DNA from: Bacteroides sp.
GTDB lineage: Bacteria; Bacteroidota; Bacteroidia; Bacteroidales; Bacteroidaceae
NCBI GenBank assembly: GCA_030151845.1
Contig: JASLCM010000037.1
Location: 1 to 10,271 of the forward strand
Length of the DNA: 10,271 nucleotides
Direction: 5' to 3'
The notes under the pieces were generated by a model, which saw only the letters and a program-made list of their open reading frames with translations, was not told the origin of the DNA and searched no databases. A program made the position numbers and the translations under genes. Shown here piece by piece: positions 1 to 6,994 of the stretch (position 1 is the first letter of the stretch; each line of letters starts with the position of its first letter).

Positions 1-457
1 ACAAGAAGCTAGAGATAGAAAACTATCCTATGTACAATTGGAGGGTGATATTGGTTGTATGGTAAATGGGGCAGGGTTAGCAATGACCACTATGGACCTC
101 ATTAAACTGTATGGTGGACTCCCTGCCAATTTCCTCGATATAGGGGGGAGCTCCAGTCCTGAGAAAGTAATTGATGCTATGCGTATTCTGCTTTCTGATA
201 AAAAAATAAAAGCTATTCTCATTAATATTTTTGGAGGGATTACCCGATGCGATGATGTTGCTAAAGGATTAATTGAAGCTCTATCTGTTGTTAAAACAGA
301 ACTTCCTATTGTCATTAGATTAACTGGGACCAATGAGAAAGAAGCGGTTGAGCTCTTAACTAATGCAGGAATGACTGTTTTTCAGTCAATGAATGAAGCT
401 ACACAAGAGGTTGTAAGAAAAGCGTATCAGAACAAACAATTAAATGGAAAGCTATGA
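1..457 (+). CDS. sucC: Succinyl-CoA synthetase (ADP-forming) beta subunit, C-terminal part
   Basis: The 5' end lies outside the window; the last 151 residues are present, read in frame from base 2. SucC pairs with SucD to interconvert succinyl-CoA and succinate with substrate-level ATP/GTP formation in the cytoplasmic TCA cycle. The visible part is the C-terminal CoA-ligase-like domain. It includes the family-typical GDIGCMVNGAGLAM segment, then KLYGGLPANFLDIGG, the NIFGGITRCDDVAKG loop and a VIRLTGTNEKEA strand near the end, in the order seen in E. coli SucC. The stop codon overlaps the sucD start (ATGA, 454-457), so the two are co-transcribed and probably translationally coupled. No frameshift or oddity is seen. 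The identification is secure even though only the C-terminal portion can be examined. Confidence 0.97.
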   Translation, partial: QEARDRKLSYVQLEGDIGCMVNGAGLAMTTMDLIKLYGGLPANFLDIGGSSSPEKVIDAMRILLSDKKIKAILINIFGGITRCDDVAKGLIEALSVVKTELPIVIRLTGTNEKEAVELLTNAGMTVFQSMNEATQEVVRKAYQNKQLNGKL

Positions 458-1326
458 GTATTTTGATTAATAAAGAGACACGAGTGATTGTTCAGGGAAT
501 AACTGGTCGAGATGGTGGTTTCCATACGCAGAAAATGGTAGCGTATGGAACCAAAGTTGTTGGTGGAGTTTCACCCGGAAAAGGAGGGCTATCTATAGAG
601 GGTGTTCCTGTATTTAACTCGGTAAAAGAAGCTGTTCTTGTAACTGAGGCAAATACTTCTGTGATTTTTGTCCCTGCACGTTTTGCAGCCGACGCGATTA
701 TGGAAGCTGCTGATGCTGGGATAAAGCTTATTGTTTGCATAACGGAGGGAATTCCAACCCTTGATGTTATACGTGCCTATCGATATGTGCAGCTTAAGGG
801 TTCCAAGCTTTTAGGTCCAAACTGTCCAGGTTTAATGACTCCTGGGGAATCTTTAGTTGGAATTTTACCAGCTAATATTTTCAAGGAAGGTCGTATTGGT
901 GTGGTAAGTAGAAGCGGAACTCTAACTTATGAAGTGGTATATTTATTATCTCAACAAGGTATGGGGCAATCTACTGCTGTTGGAATCGGAGGAGATCCTG
1001 TTTCTGGAATCTACTTCCTAGATACCTTAGAAGCTTTTGAAAGAGATTCAGGTACGGATGCTGTTGTTTTAATAGGAGAGATAGGTGGAGATGCTGAAGA
1101 AAATGCTGCAGATTTTATAAAGGAGAAGATGACAAAGCCTGTTGTGGCTTTCATTGCAGGGAGAACTGCTCCTAAAGGGAAACAAATGGGGCATGCTGGG
1201 GCGATTGTTGGAAGTGGTGAGGGAACTGCTGATGATAAAATAGCTTATCTGGAGCGTGCTGGAGTCTCTGTAGCTAAACAGCCCTCAGAAATACCTGAGT
1301 TACTTCGATCAAGACTACGGTCATAG
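454..1326 (+). CDS. sucD: Succinyl-CoA synthetase alpha subunit
   Basis: A complete 290-residue protein, matching the usual SucD length. The alpha subunit binds CoA and carries the histidine that is transiently phosphorylated during succinyl-CoA/succinate interconversion. The N-terminal CoA-binding Rossmann domain starts with VIVQGITGRDGGFHTQ (about residues 12-27) and continues with YGTKVVGGVSPGKGG. The ligase domain carries GPNCPGLMTPGE (about 121-132), VVSRSGTLTYE (about 150-160) and GIGGDPVSG. The phospho-histidine motif GHAGAIVG places the active-site His at residue 247, beside the E. coli His246. The ATG start is fixed by the 4-bp overlap with sucC and by the canonical MSILI N-terminus. 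The gene is followed after about 30 bp by a strong hairpin, so sucCD probably ends here. Confidence 0.98.
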   Translation: MSILINKETRVIVQGITGRDGGFHTQKMVAYGTKVVGGVSPGKGGLSIEGVPVFNSVKEAVLVTEANTSVIFVPARFAADAIMEAADAGIKLIVCITEGIPTLDVIRAYRYVQLKGSKLLGPNCPGLMTPGESLVGILPANIFKEGRIGVVSRSGTLTYEVVYLLSQQGMGQSTAVGIGGDPVSGIYFLDTLEAFERDSGTDAVVLIGEIGGDAEENAADFIKEKMTKPVVAFIAGRTAPKGKQMGHAGAIVGSGEGTADDKIAYLERAGVSVAKQPSEIPELLRSRLRS

Positions 1327-1355
1327 GAAGAGCTCTACTCTGTTGCTAATATATA

Positions 1356-1383
1356 AAAGTCCCCAACTTAGGTTGGGGACTTT
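1356..1383. terminator. Bidirectional rho-independent terminator between sucD and the minus-strand sugar operon
   Basis: A perfect 12-bp inverted repeat (1356-1367 paired with 1372-1383, core GTCCCC/GGGGAC) encloses a 4-base loop. It lies 29 bp after the sucD stop and 41 bp beyond the stop of the minus-strand TIM-barrel gene. The outer AAA/TTT of the stem gives short T runs on both strands, followed by TTTTATATAT on the minus strand. It is therefore positioned to end transcription from both converging units. The U-tract on the plus side is short and interrupted. Confidence 0.85.
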
Positions 1384-1424
1384 GCTTATCTTTACTAATT
1401 AGCAAAGAGTTTGAAAACTAGTTC

Positions 1425-2294
1425 TTATAGAATACTTTGTACATAGTCGTAGCTGATTTTAACACTTTCAAGAGGTGTGTGATTGTACTTCTCTACCTCT
1501 ACGATGATATATTTTGTACCAGCTAGATTGATGCTATTTAAAATAGCATCGAATCCTACCATTCCACTTTCACCAAGCTCTTTGTGATCTTTGAAGTGAA
1601 GAAGTTCAAACCGACTAGGATTTGCTTTAAAATACTCTACTGGGCTATGTCCACCACGTACTGTCCAGTAAACATCCATTTGAAAGAAAACTTTCGATGG
1701 ATCTGTGTTGGCGAGTAGGTAATCATACATTAGCTCATCTTCAACTTTTTTAAACTCAAAGCTATGGTTGTGGTACCCAAACCGTATTCCTGCTTCATTG
1801 CACTTCTCACCAATTTGATTGAGGTAGTTGCAATAGACATTTAAGTCGGCAATAGTCTTTGGAGTAGGCATCCAAGGCATTACTAGGTATTTAATCCCTG
1901 CCTCTTTATGAGCTTTGATACATTCATCCCACCATGTCCAAGTCTCCTGCCAATTTGTTTCTGCAACCTTTTCTGCTAAAGGTTTACCCGTATGAGAGGA
2001 GAGAACCTTCATTCCTGTTTCCTCTATGGCTTTAGTAAACTCGCTAGGTGAAAGGTTGTAAAACTTCCCCTCACTGTATCCTGCAGCTTCTACCCCTGTA
2101 TAGCCTATTGCAGCAACATCTTTTATGGTTTGGTAAAAGTCCTTTCCTATGTCATCTCTCACAGAGTAAAGTTGAATGTAGACATCTTTTTTTTCTACAG
2201 GAGCTTCCTCTGTTTGTTTCGTGTTAGGCTGACACCCTATGAGTAGAGTTGCTACCCATAGGATACATGCCATATTTTTTAATACCGTTTTCAT
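1425..2294 (-). CDS. Sugar phosphate isomerase/epimerase-like TIM-barrel lipoprotein
   Basis: A 289-residue protein of the xylose-isomerase-like TIM-barrel superfamily (AP endonuclease family 2, PF01261). These are metal-dependent sugar isomerases and epimerases, including IolE-like and 3-keto-sugar enzymes. The N-terminus is a lipoprotein signal: a hydrophobic stretch to residue 20 with lipobox LIGC (Cys21), followed by a Thr/Glu/Lys-rich linker. The enzyme should thus be membrane-anchored outside the cytoplasm. The barrel begins at VYIQLYSVRDDI (38-49). Likely metal or catalytic residues, judged by motif only, are in YHNHSFEF (174-181), QMDVYW (Asp207), LLHFKDH (His233, Asp236) and IVEVEKY (Glu266/Glu268). 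It is last in a three-gene unit, 11 bp after the DUF1080 gene, with no evident Shine-Dalgarno. Its substrate is unknown; the neighbours suggest a keto-sugar or its cleavage product. Family call firm, reaction inferred. Confidence 0.9.
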   Translation of the reverse strand: MKTVLKNMACILWVATLLIGCQPNTKQTEEAPVEKKDVYIQLYSVRDDIGKDFYQTIKDVAAIGYTGVEAAGYSEGKFYNLSPSEFTKAIEETGMKVLSSHTGKPLAEKVAETNWQETWTWWDECIKAHKEAGIKYLVMPWMPTPKTIADLNVYCNYLNQIGEKCNEAGIRFGYHNHSFEFKKVEDELMYDYLLANTDPSKVFFQMDVYWTVRGGHSPVEYFKANPSRFELLHFKDHKELGESGMVGFDAILNSINLAGTKYIIVEVEKYNHTPLESVKISYDYVQSIL

Positions 2295-2305
2295 AGTAAG
2301 GGAGT

Positions 2306-3076
2306 TTAGTCTAAAACTCTAATTTTGATGTTTCTAAACCAAACATCATCACCGTGGTCTTGTAGTCCGATGAAACCTTCTTTATTTTCACCACCTGCAT
2401 TTATAAAGTTTTCCCAACCTTTAAACTTACTATCTTCGACCATCGCTTTCCAATCTTCGGTCCATAGATGGTACTCTACCACATTTTCGCCATTTTGCAT
2501 ATGAACAACAGTTCCTTTATATACCATAATACCACCAGTATTCCATTCTCCATAAGGCTTAGAATTCTGTGGGGTAGCAGGGATTAAGTCATAAAGAGAG
2601 GCAGATTGTCTGTTGCCATTTTTACCTAATTTTGCATCAGGGTGGTTAGCGTTATCAAGTATCTGGTACTCAGGTGAGGATTTCCATATTTTTTCACCCT
2701 CAATCTCTTGAGCTAGATAGAAAACACCACTATTACCACCTTTTGATACTTTCCACTCAAAGGTTAGTTCAAAATTTTTAAACTTTTGGTCAAAAATAAT
2801 GTCTCCACCATCTTTAGCTCCAGCTTCACCTTGACCAGAACCGTTTATTTTTATAGCTCCATCTTCAATAGTCCATGCTCCAGGAACATCTGTTCGACCG
2901 TATCCTCTCCAACCATTGAATGTCTCTCCATCAAATAATACTTGCCAGTCTTCAGCCTCTTCTACAGTTGTAGTTTCAGCTGTAACCTCTTTACTGTCTT
3001 TTTTCTTCGCAGGTCCTCCACATGCAGTCAATAAGAAAGCTGCACATGAAACTGCTAATAAACTTATCTTTTTCAT
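2306..3076 (-). CDS. DUF1080 (3-keto-disaccharide hydrolase family) lipoprotein
   Basis: A 256-residue protein with one DUF1080 / PF06439 domain, a concanavalin-like beta sandwich. Characterised members hydrolyse or eliminate 3-keto-glycosides; many remain untested. A lipoprotein signal peptide ends in lipobox LTAC (Cys19), followed by a Lys/Glu/Thr-rich tether up to about residue 42. The domain starts with WQVLFDGETFNGW (44-56). It continues with EWKVSKGGNSGVFY (107-120), SPEYQILDN (134-142) and GEWNTGGIMVYKG (176-188), and ends with the family-typical GLQDHGDDVWFRNIKI (237-252). It is the middle gene of a unit, 22 bp after the upstream oxidoreductase and 11 bp before the TIM-barrel gene. 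The ATG follows an A-rich leader and no Shine-Dalgarno, as is common in Bacteroidota. The context supports action on the oxidoreductase's keto-glycoside product; glycan specificity cannot be read. Confidence 0.93.
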   Translation of the reverse strand: MKKISLLAVSCAAFLLTACGGPAKKKDSKEVTAETTTVEEAEDWQVLFDGETFNGWRGYGRTDVPGAWTIEDGAIKINGSGQGEAGAKDGGDIIFDQKFKNFELTFEWKVSKGGNSGVFYLAQEIEGEKIWKSSPEYQILDNANHPDAKLGKNGNRQSASLYDLIPATPQNSKPYGEWNTGGIMVYKGTVVHMQNGENVVEYHLWTEDWKAMVEDSKFKGWENFINAGGENKEGFIGLQDHGDDVWFRNIKIRVLD

Positions 3077-3098
3077 TGTTTTTTCTTTTTTAGATTAA

Positions 3099-4571
3099 TT
3101 ATCTAGGCATATCAGGTAGTTTCCAACCATTGTGGTAAGTGTGCTTGATTAATTCTTCAGCGAATGCTCTTGCATTTACTGGATCGGTCATTTTCTTATC
3201 AAACGTTGGATGCCCATCTTTAATTTGGAAGCCATCTTCGATGATAGCACGAATTGTTGCATCTTCTGGAATATTGGTAAATTTCATATTCTCTCCGTCC
3301 CAGTGTAATTCTTGGTTAAGTGACTGTAGACGTACTGCCATAACACCCATAACAACCATTTCGTTGAAAGGTCCAGCTTCACCAAAATGTGATGCAGCTT
3401 CTACACGATTATCTGGATCTTCTTTACAAGCTCTTACCCAGTCCATTTGATGCGATAGGGTGATTTCTCTCAATTTCTTGGGAGAAGAGGGTTTACGTCC
3501 AGAAACTAACCATGGATCTCTACCATAAGAACCACAAATTAACGTATCCTTAGTTCCGTAGAAAATAGCACCACCACCAGAATTATTTAAATCAACTCCA
3601 GCAGGAACTCCAGCAGGACGTTCTGGTAATAAACCACCGTCATACCAATGTACTTCTACTTCAGGTAGAGCAACTTTTGGTAAGTTATTTCTTGATGGGA
3701 AAGTGTATTTAACACGTTGTGCTGATGGTGCGCAATCGTTTAGCAACATGGTAGAGCTACCCTCAACTTTGCTAGGGTACATTAAGTCAAGTCCTTTAAA
3801 TACAGGATGTAAAATATGGCAAGCCATGTCACCTAAAGCACCTGTACCATAATCCCACCAACCTCTCCAGTTCCATGGAGTATAGATATGATTGAATGCA
3901 CGTTTTTTTGCTGGCCCGATAAATAAATCCCAGTCTAATGTTTTAGGAATTCTATCTACTTTAGTTGGAGTTGGTAACCCTTGTGGCCATATAGGACGGT
4001 CTGTAAATGTATCTACACGAGTAACCTCACCAATTTGTCCATCCCAAATCCACTCACAAACCTGCTTAACACCAGGGGCTGATGCTCCTTGATTACCCAT
4101 TTGGGTGGCAACCTTGTACTGTTTAGCTAACTTGGTAAGTAGTCTAGATTCATAAACACTATGCGTTAGAGGTTTTTCAACATATACGTGTTTCCCCATA
4201 GTAATAGCGTCTGCTGTGATTAATGCGTGAGTGTGGTCTGCTGTTGCAACCATTACAGCATCAATGCTCTTACCTAGTTCATCATACATTTTGCGATAGT
4301 CGTAGTAAGTTTTTGCCTTTGGAAAGTGTTTAAATACACGTTCGCTATACTTCCAGTCTGTATCACAAAGGGCAACGATGTTTTGGCTTTCTAGTCCTTT
4401 CAATACACTAAAACCTCTACCACCAACACCCACACCAGCGATGTTTAACTTGTCACTAGGAGATGTGTGGCCAAACTTAGCACCAAGTACCGATGATGGA
4501 ACAATGGTTAGACCTGCAGCAGTAAGAGCTCCAGTTTTTAAGAAGCTTCTTCTTGTAAATTTCTTGCTCAT
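3099..4571 (-). CDS. Tat-exported Gfo/Idh/MocA family oxidoreductase
   Basis: A 490-residue NAD(P)-dependent dehydrogenase of the Gfo/Idh/MocA family. A twin-arginine signal, TRRSFLKTG (6-14) followed by a hydrophobic Ala/Gly/Leu segment and a possible cleavage after VLGA (about residue 31), predicts export already folded with bound cofactor. The Rossmann domain begins with LNIAGVGVGGRG (42-53), with CDTD after beta 2 (69-72), VATADHTH (108-115) and the catalytic EKP in HVYVEKPLTH (128-137). The C-terminal alpha/beta domain carries WWDYGTGALGDMACHILHP (238-256), where His252 is a likely active-site residue. It is first in a unit with a DUF1080 lipoprotein and a TIM-barrel lipoprotein. By analogy with known glucoside 3-dehydrogenases it probably oxidises a sugar or glycoside at C3. 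Other Gfo/Idh/MocA chemistries, such as glycosidase-like or inositol oxidation, remain possible. Confidence 0.93.
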   Translation of the reverse strand: MSKKFTRRSFLKTGALTAAGLTIVPSSVLGAKFGHTSPSDKLNIAGVGVGGRGFSVLKGLESQNIVALCDTDWKYSERVFKHFPKAKTYYDYRKMYDELGKSIDAVMVATADHTHALITADAITMGKHVYVEKPLTHSVYESRLLTKLAKQYKVATQMGNQGASAPGVKQVCEWIWDGQIGEVTRVDTFTDRPIWPQGLPTPTKVDRIPKTLDWDLFIGPAKKRAFNHIYTPWNWRGWWDYGTGALGDMACHILHPVFKGLDLMYPSKVEGSSTMLLNDCAPSAQRVKYTFPSRNNLPKVALPEVEVHWYDGGLLPERPAGVPAGVDLNNSGGGAIFYGTKDTLICGSYGRDPWLVSGRKPSSPKKLREITLSHQMDWVRACKEDPDNRVEAASHFGEAGPFNEMVVMGVMAVRLQSLNQELHWDGENMKFTNIPEDATIRAIIEDGFQIKDGHPTFDKKMTDPVNARAFAEELIKHTYHNGWKLPDMPR

Positions 4572-4641
4572 AAAGTATTAGATTGATTAGTTATAAAAAT
4601 GTTGTATTATATAAAAAAATGTATAATATTTCTTATTTAAA

Positions 4642-4649
4642 CAAAGCTA
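4642..4649 (-). promoter_or_regulatory. Bacteroidota -7 promoter box for the three-gene sugar unit
   Basis: On the minus strand the sequence reads TAGCTTTG, an exact fit to the Bacteroidota sigma-ABfr -7 consensus TAnnTTTG. It would start transcription about 65 bases upstream of the oxidoreductase ATG at 4571. I see no good TTTG/TTG -33 box at normal spacing, so the promoter may be weak or activator-dependent. Confidence 0.5.
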
Positions 4650-4676
4650 CTAATTTTTTATTAAGAATCTATATTG

Positions 4677-4707
4677 AATCAATAAAAAAACGGGTTTTTT
4701 ATTGATT
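4677..4707. repeat. Long AT-rich inverted repeat upstream of the oxidoreductase operon (possible operator)
   Basis: Arms 4677-4689 and 4695-4707 (AATCAATAAAAAA and its exact complement) give 13 perfect pairs around a 5-base ACGGG centre. The repeat lies immediately upstream of the candidate -7 box, centred near -54 relative to the inferred start site. Placement in a promoter region and a nearly all-AT stem fit a regulator-binding site better than a terminator. No regulator gene is in the window. Confidence 0.45.
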
Positions 4708-4802
4708 TGCTATTAATTTCCTTTTCTTTCTTTGATACCTGTAAGTCTTTTTATTTCTATTTTATTGCATCTGTTTTTGTTTATGTTTGTATTATGTATA
4801 TA

Positions 4803-4832
4803 AAAAAAGGAGCAATTAATTGCTCCTTTTTT
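4803..4832 (-). terminator. Rho-independent terminator of the DoxX-oxidoreductase unit
   Basis: A perfect 30-base inverted repeat (axis between 4817 and 4818) with core GGAGCAATT/AATTGCTCC, flanked by six A's on one side and six T's on the other. On the minus strand it begins 16 bases after the stop codon of the oxidoreductase ending at 4849 and finishes in a run of seven T's. It insulates this unit from the following operon, whose own promoter lies further downstream. Confidence 0.85.
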
Positions 4833-4848
4833 AAATGTTAAAAGTAAA

Positions 4849-6480
4849 TTATCCTCTAGTGATTTCCTCTTTGTCGGCATCCCAATACATTGTTCTTCCT
4901 TCTAAGTAGGCACGAGTACCCATATGTGCTGTAATGGCTTCCTCAAATCCTCTGTCAATACCGCAAGAAGGTTCACTTCCAGAACGAATACAATTTAGCC
5001 ACTCTCTTAGGTGTAGATAGGTTGTGTTATATCTTTTACCATCGATGTAAGAATAAAGCAGTCCTCTTTCAGCGAAATAGAGTTCTGTTGCAGAGGTAAC
5101 AGCGTCCATATTCCTACCAGGCAGATAGTGGTAGGTGGGCTCACCGGGTTTGATGATCCCTTGCTCAATCTCTTTTCTATATTGAGTTGATTGTGCATCT
5201 ACAGTAATAGTGAGTGATCTTCCTACCTCCATGGTTGCATCATGGCCCATGATTTTTCTAGATTTTTTGAATTCACTTGCTTGAGTAGCACTATATAGCA
5301 TGGCTAAGCTTCTCTCTTTGTATTCAAAAACAGTATTTAGAACATCTGGAACAGTACGTCCATCTTTAAAGAAGTAAACTCCACCCGAAGAGGTTGCCGA
5401 AGAGGGGATTCCAAGGTTTAAAATTTGATTCATGGCATCATACTCATGAGTAAGTAGGTCGCCACTAAGCCCTGTACTATAATCCCACCAGCATCTCCAT
5501 CTAAAGAAGCGTTCAAGGCTAAACTTACCTCTATCTTCTGGGCCCACATATTTTGCAAGACCACTGGATAGCATATAGTCATTGTACTCTTTTACTCGTT
5601 CTGGATCGCCCTCAAACTGCTTCCAATCTACAGTTTTAGGGTTGGCGTCGGGGTGAATATCATACACCCAAGCCCCATTAGGGTCATTACGAGTTGTGCC
5701 AGTTTCAATCATAGTGATCGGACCAAGAAGTCCTTTATCTATAATTGCTTTTGCTCTGTCGTAAGCCTCTATTTGTCTGTTTTGGTGCCCTAGCTGAAAA
5801 ACAACATTGCTGTTTTTTACAGCATCTCTAAGTATATAAGTCTCAGGAACCGTCCAAGTTAGAGGCTTTTCACAATAAACATGTTTTCCTGCATTAACTG
5901 CATCTATACTCATTGTTCCATGCCAATGGTCAGGAGTCGCTATAACTACAGCATCTACATTTTCATCTTGTAATAGCTCTTTGTAATGTCTATATCTTTT
6001 AGGTTTAGGACCATACTTTCCGTTTAGTCCTTCTCTATAAATGTTAGCCCCTGCAGCAATAGCCTCTTCAGCATAAGTGTCAAAGATGTCACAAATAGCA
6101 GTAATCTGGATATTAAGATCTTCCTGTTCAAGAAAATCTTTATACTTGGTATTTTTAGGATTTAATCTTTGCTTTTCTATTAAACTCTCAACATACTCTG
6201 GAGTAGCAAACCCAAGGCTTCTTAATAGTTGTTTCCCACGTATTCCGTGACCAATAAATCCTATACGAATAGGTCTTTCACTCTCTGAGAGAGGAGGAAT
6301 ACCGCTGTTTTTAGGTTTTATATGAAAAAGTTTAGCCCCTTCATTGGATGAGCTTTCTAGCTTTTTTTTCTTATAGACACCGTATGCCATAGCTCCTAAA
6401 AATGGAATGGTGGCTAGAGTTTTTAAAGTATCTCTTCTTCCCTTTGATGGTTTGTTATTCTTTTTGTTATTGCTTGACAT
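4849..6480 (-). CDS. Gfo/Idh/MocA family oxidoreductase with Tat-like N-terminus (second, long paralogue)
   Basis: A 543-residue Gfo/Idh/MocA dehydrogenase, longer than typical family members, partly through a long N-terminal lead and an insertion after the nucleotide-binding loop. The N-terminus is Lys/Asn-rich, with GRRDTLKTLATIPFLGAMAYG (spans residues 14-34, twin Arg 15-16) then KKKK. This resembles a Tat signal but the hydrophobic core is short and cleavage unclear. The cofactor fold starts at IRIGFIGHGIRG (71-82), followed by ICDIFD (129-134), IATPDHWHG (180-188) and catalytic EKP at 204-206. The second domain carries WWDYSTGLSGDLLTHEYD (331-348), with His345 a candidate catalytic residue. 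It starts 8 bp after the DoxX-like gene, so the two are co-transcribed. The substrate is presumably a sugar or glycoside; it is a divergent paralogue of the oxidoreductase at 3099-4571, not a recent duplicate. Confidence 0.92.
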   Translation of the reverse strand: MSSNNKKNNKPSKGRRDTLKTLATIPFLGAMAYGVYKKKKLESSSNEGAKLFHIKPKNSGIPPLSESERPIRIGFIGHGIRGKQLLRSLGFATPEYVESLIEKQRLNPKNTKYKDFLEQEDLNIQITAICDIFDTYAEEAIAAGANIYREGLNGKYGPKPKRYRHYKELLQDENVDAVVIATPDHWHGTMSIDAVNAGKHVYCEKPLTWTVPETYILRDAVKNSNVVFQLGHQNRQIEAYDRAKAIIDKGLLGPITMIETGTTRNDPNGAWVYDIHPDANPKTVDWKQFEGDPERVKEYNDYMLSSGLAKYVGPEDRGKFSLERFFRWRCWWDYSTGLSGDLLTHEYDAMNQILNLGIPSSATSSGGVYFFKDGRTVPDVLNTVFEYKERSLAMLYSATQASEFKKSRKIMGHDATMEVGRSLTITVDAQSTQYRKEIEQGIIKPGEPTYHYLPGRNMDAVTSATELYFAERGLLYSYIDGKRYNTTYLHLREWLNCIRSGSEPSCGIDRGFEEAITAHMGTRAYLEGRTMYWDADKEEITRG

Positions 6481-6488
6481 AGTAACTG

Positions 6489-6971
6489 CTATTTAATGAA
6501 TTTATAAATAAAGCGATCGAACCCTATTTTTTTAGATGTAGGGAAAACAAGTGTGACTATTGATGCCACAAGCATAACCATGTTTTTATCAATCCACAAG
6601 TAAGATCCTTCAGTAGGTAATAGATATGTTGAATCAAGCATTGGAGGGTGAGAGAAGTAAAAAAGCATTAGAAACAGAGTAGCACCCCAGGCGCCTAGTC
6701 TGCTAAAGCACCCAAGCATAAGACTAAGGCCTACTAGGATAAGACCATAAATAGTCAGAGTGTCGGCTATTCCCATTAGGCTTGAATTCTCTGCAATAAA
6801 GCTAAAAATAGGGGCGAACCATCCTTTTGAGTCCATTAAATACCCATAGGCTGTCCAGCCATTGGTAAAGAATTTTGCGAGTCCCTCGTATAGGAAATAC
6901 CACCCTATACAGACCCTTAGAGCAACCAAACTGCTCAGTTGAGTTTTTGTGTAATTGTTTGTGCTTTCCAT
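6489..6971 (-). CDS. DoxX-like four-helix membrane protein
   Basis: A 160-residue integral membrane protein resembling the DoxX/DoxD superfamily. Four hydrophobic segments are visible: about residues 14-32, 68-88, 93-107 and 129-144. The first helix carries the typical LRVCIGWYFLYEGLAKF pattern (18-34), which in this family follows a short hydrophilic start. A loop after it has aromatic-rich GWTAYGYL and GWFAPIF, and the loop before the last helix has SYLWIDKN (123-130). DoxD is the membrane subunit of archaeal thiosulfate:quinone oxidoreductase; most bacterial DoxX proteins have no proven role. It is first in a two-gene unit with the long oxidoreductase 8 bp downstream, suggesting functional coupling, perhaps electron transfer to quinone (inferred). 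No heme or metal-binding motif is evident. The ATG at 6971 is the first plausible start. Confidence 0.85.
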   Translation of the reverse strand: MESTNNYTKTQLSSLVALRVCIGWYFLYEGLAKFFTNGWTAYGYLMDSKGWFAPIFSFIAENSSLMGIADTLTIYGLILVGLSLMLGCFSRLGAWGATLFLMLFYFSHPPMLDSTYLLPTEGSYLWIDKNMVMLVASIVTLVFPTSKKIGFDRFIYKFIK

Positions 6972-6994
6972 ATTGATAATAGAATGTGCGAAGT

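Noticed and set aside
3139..3450. Plus-strand open frame of 103 codons inside the oxidoreductase gene
   Set aside because: It lies antisense to a strongly supported gene, its translation resembles no family I know, and it is explained as a shadow of the minus-strand coding frame.
4677..4707. Reading the long AT-rich hairpin as a terminator
   Set aside because: Its stem has only one or two G:C pairs, it sits upstream of an operon, and a GC-containing terminator already follows the preceding gene at 4803-4832.
5007..5198. Minus-strand 63-codon frame within the long oxidoreductase
   Set aside because: It is in another frame on the same strand as a well-supported gene and shows no domain or start signal.
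6489..6971. Naming the membrane protein as thiosulfate:quinone oxidoreductase
   Set aside because: Only a distant superfamily resemblance is visible; there is no DoxA partner and no sulfur-metabolism context, so the specific function is not supported.
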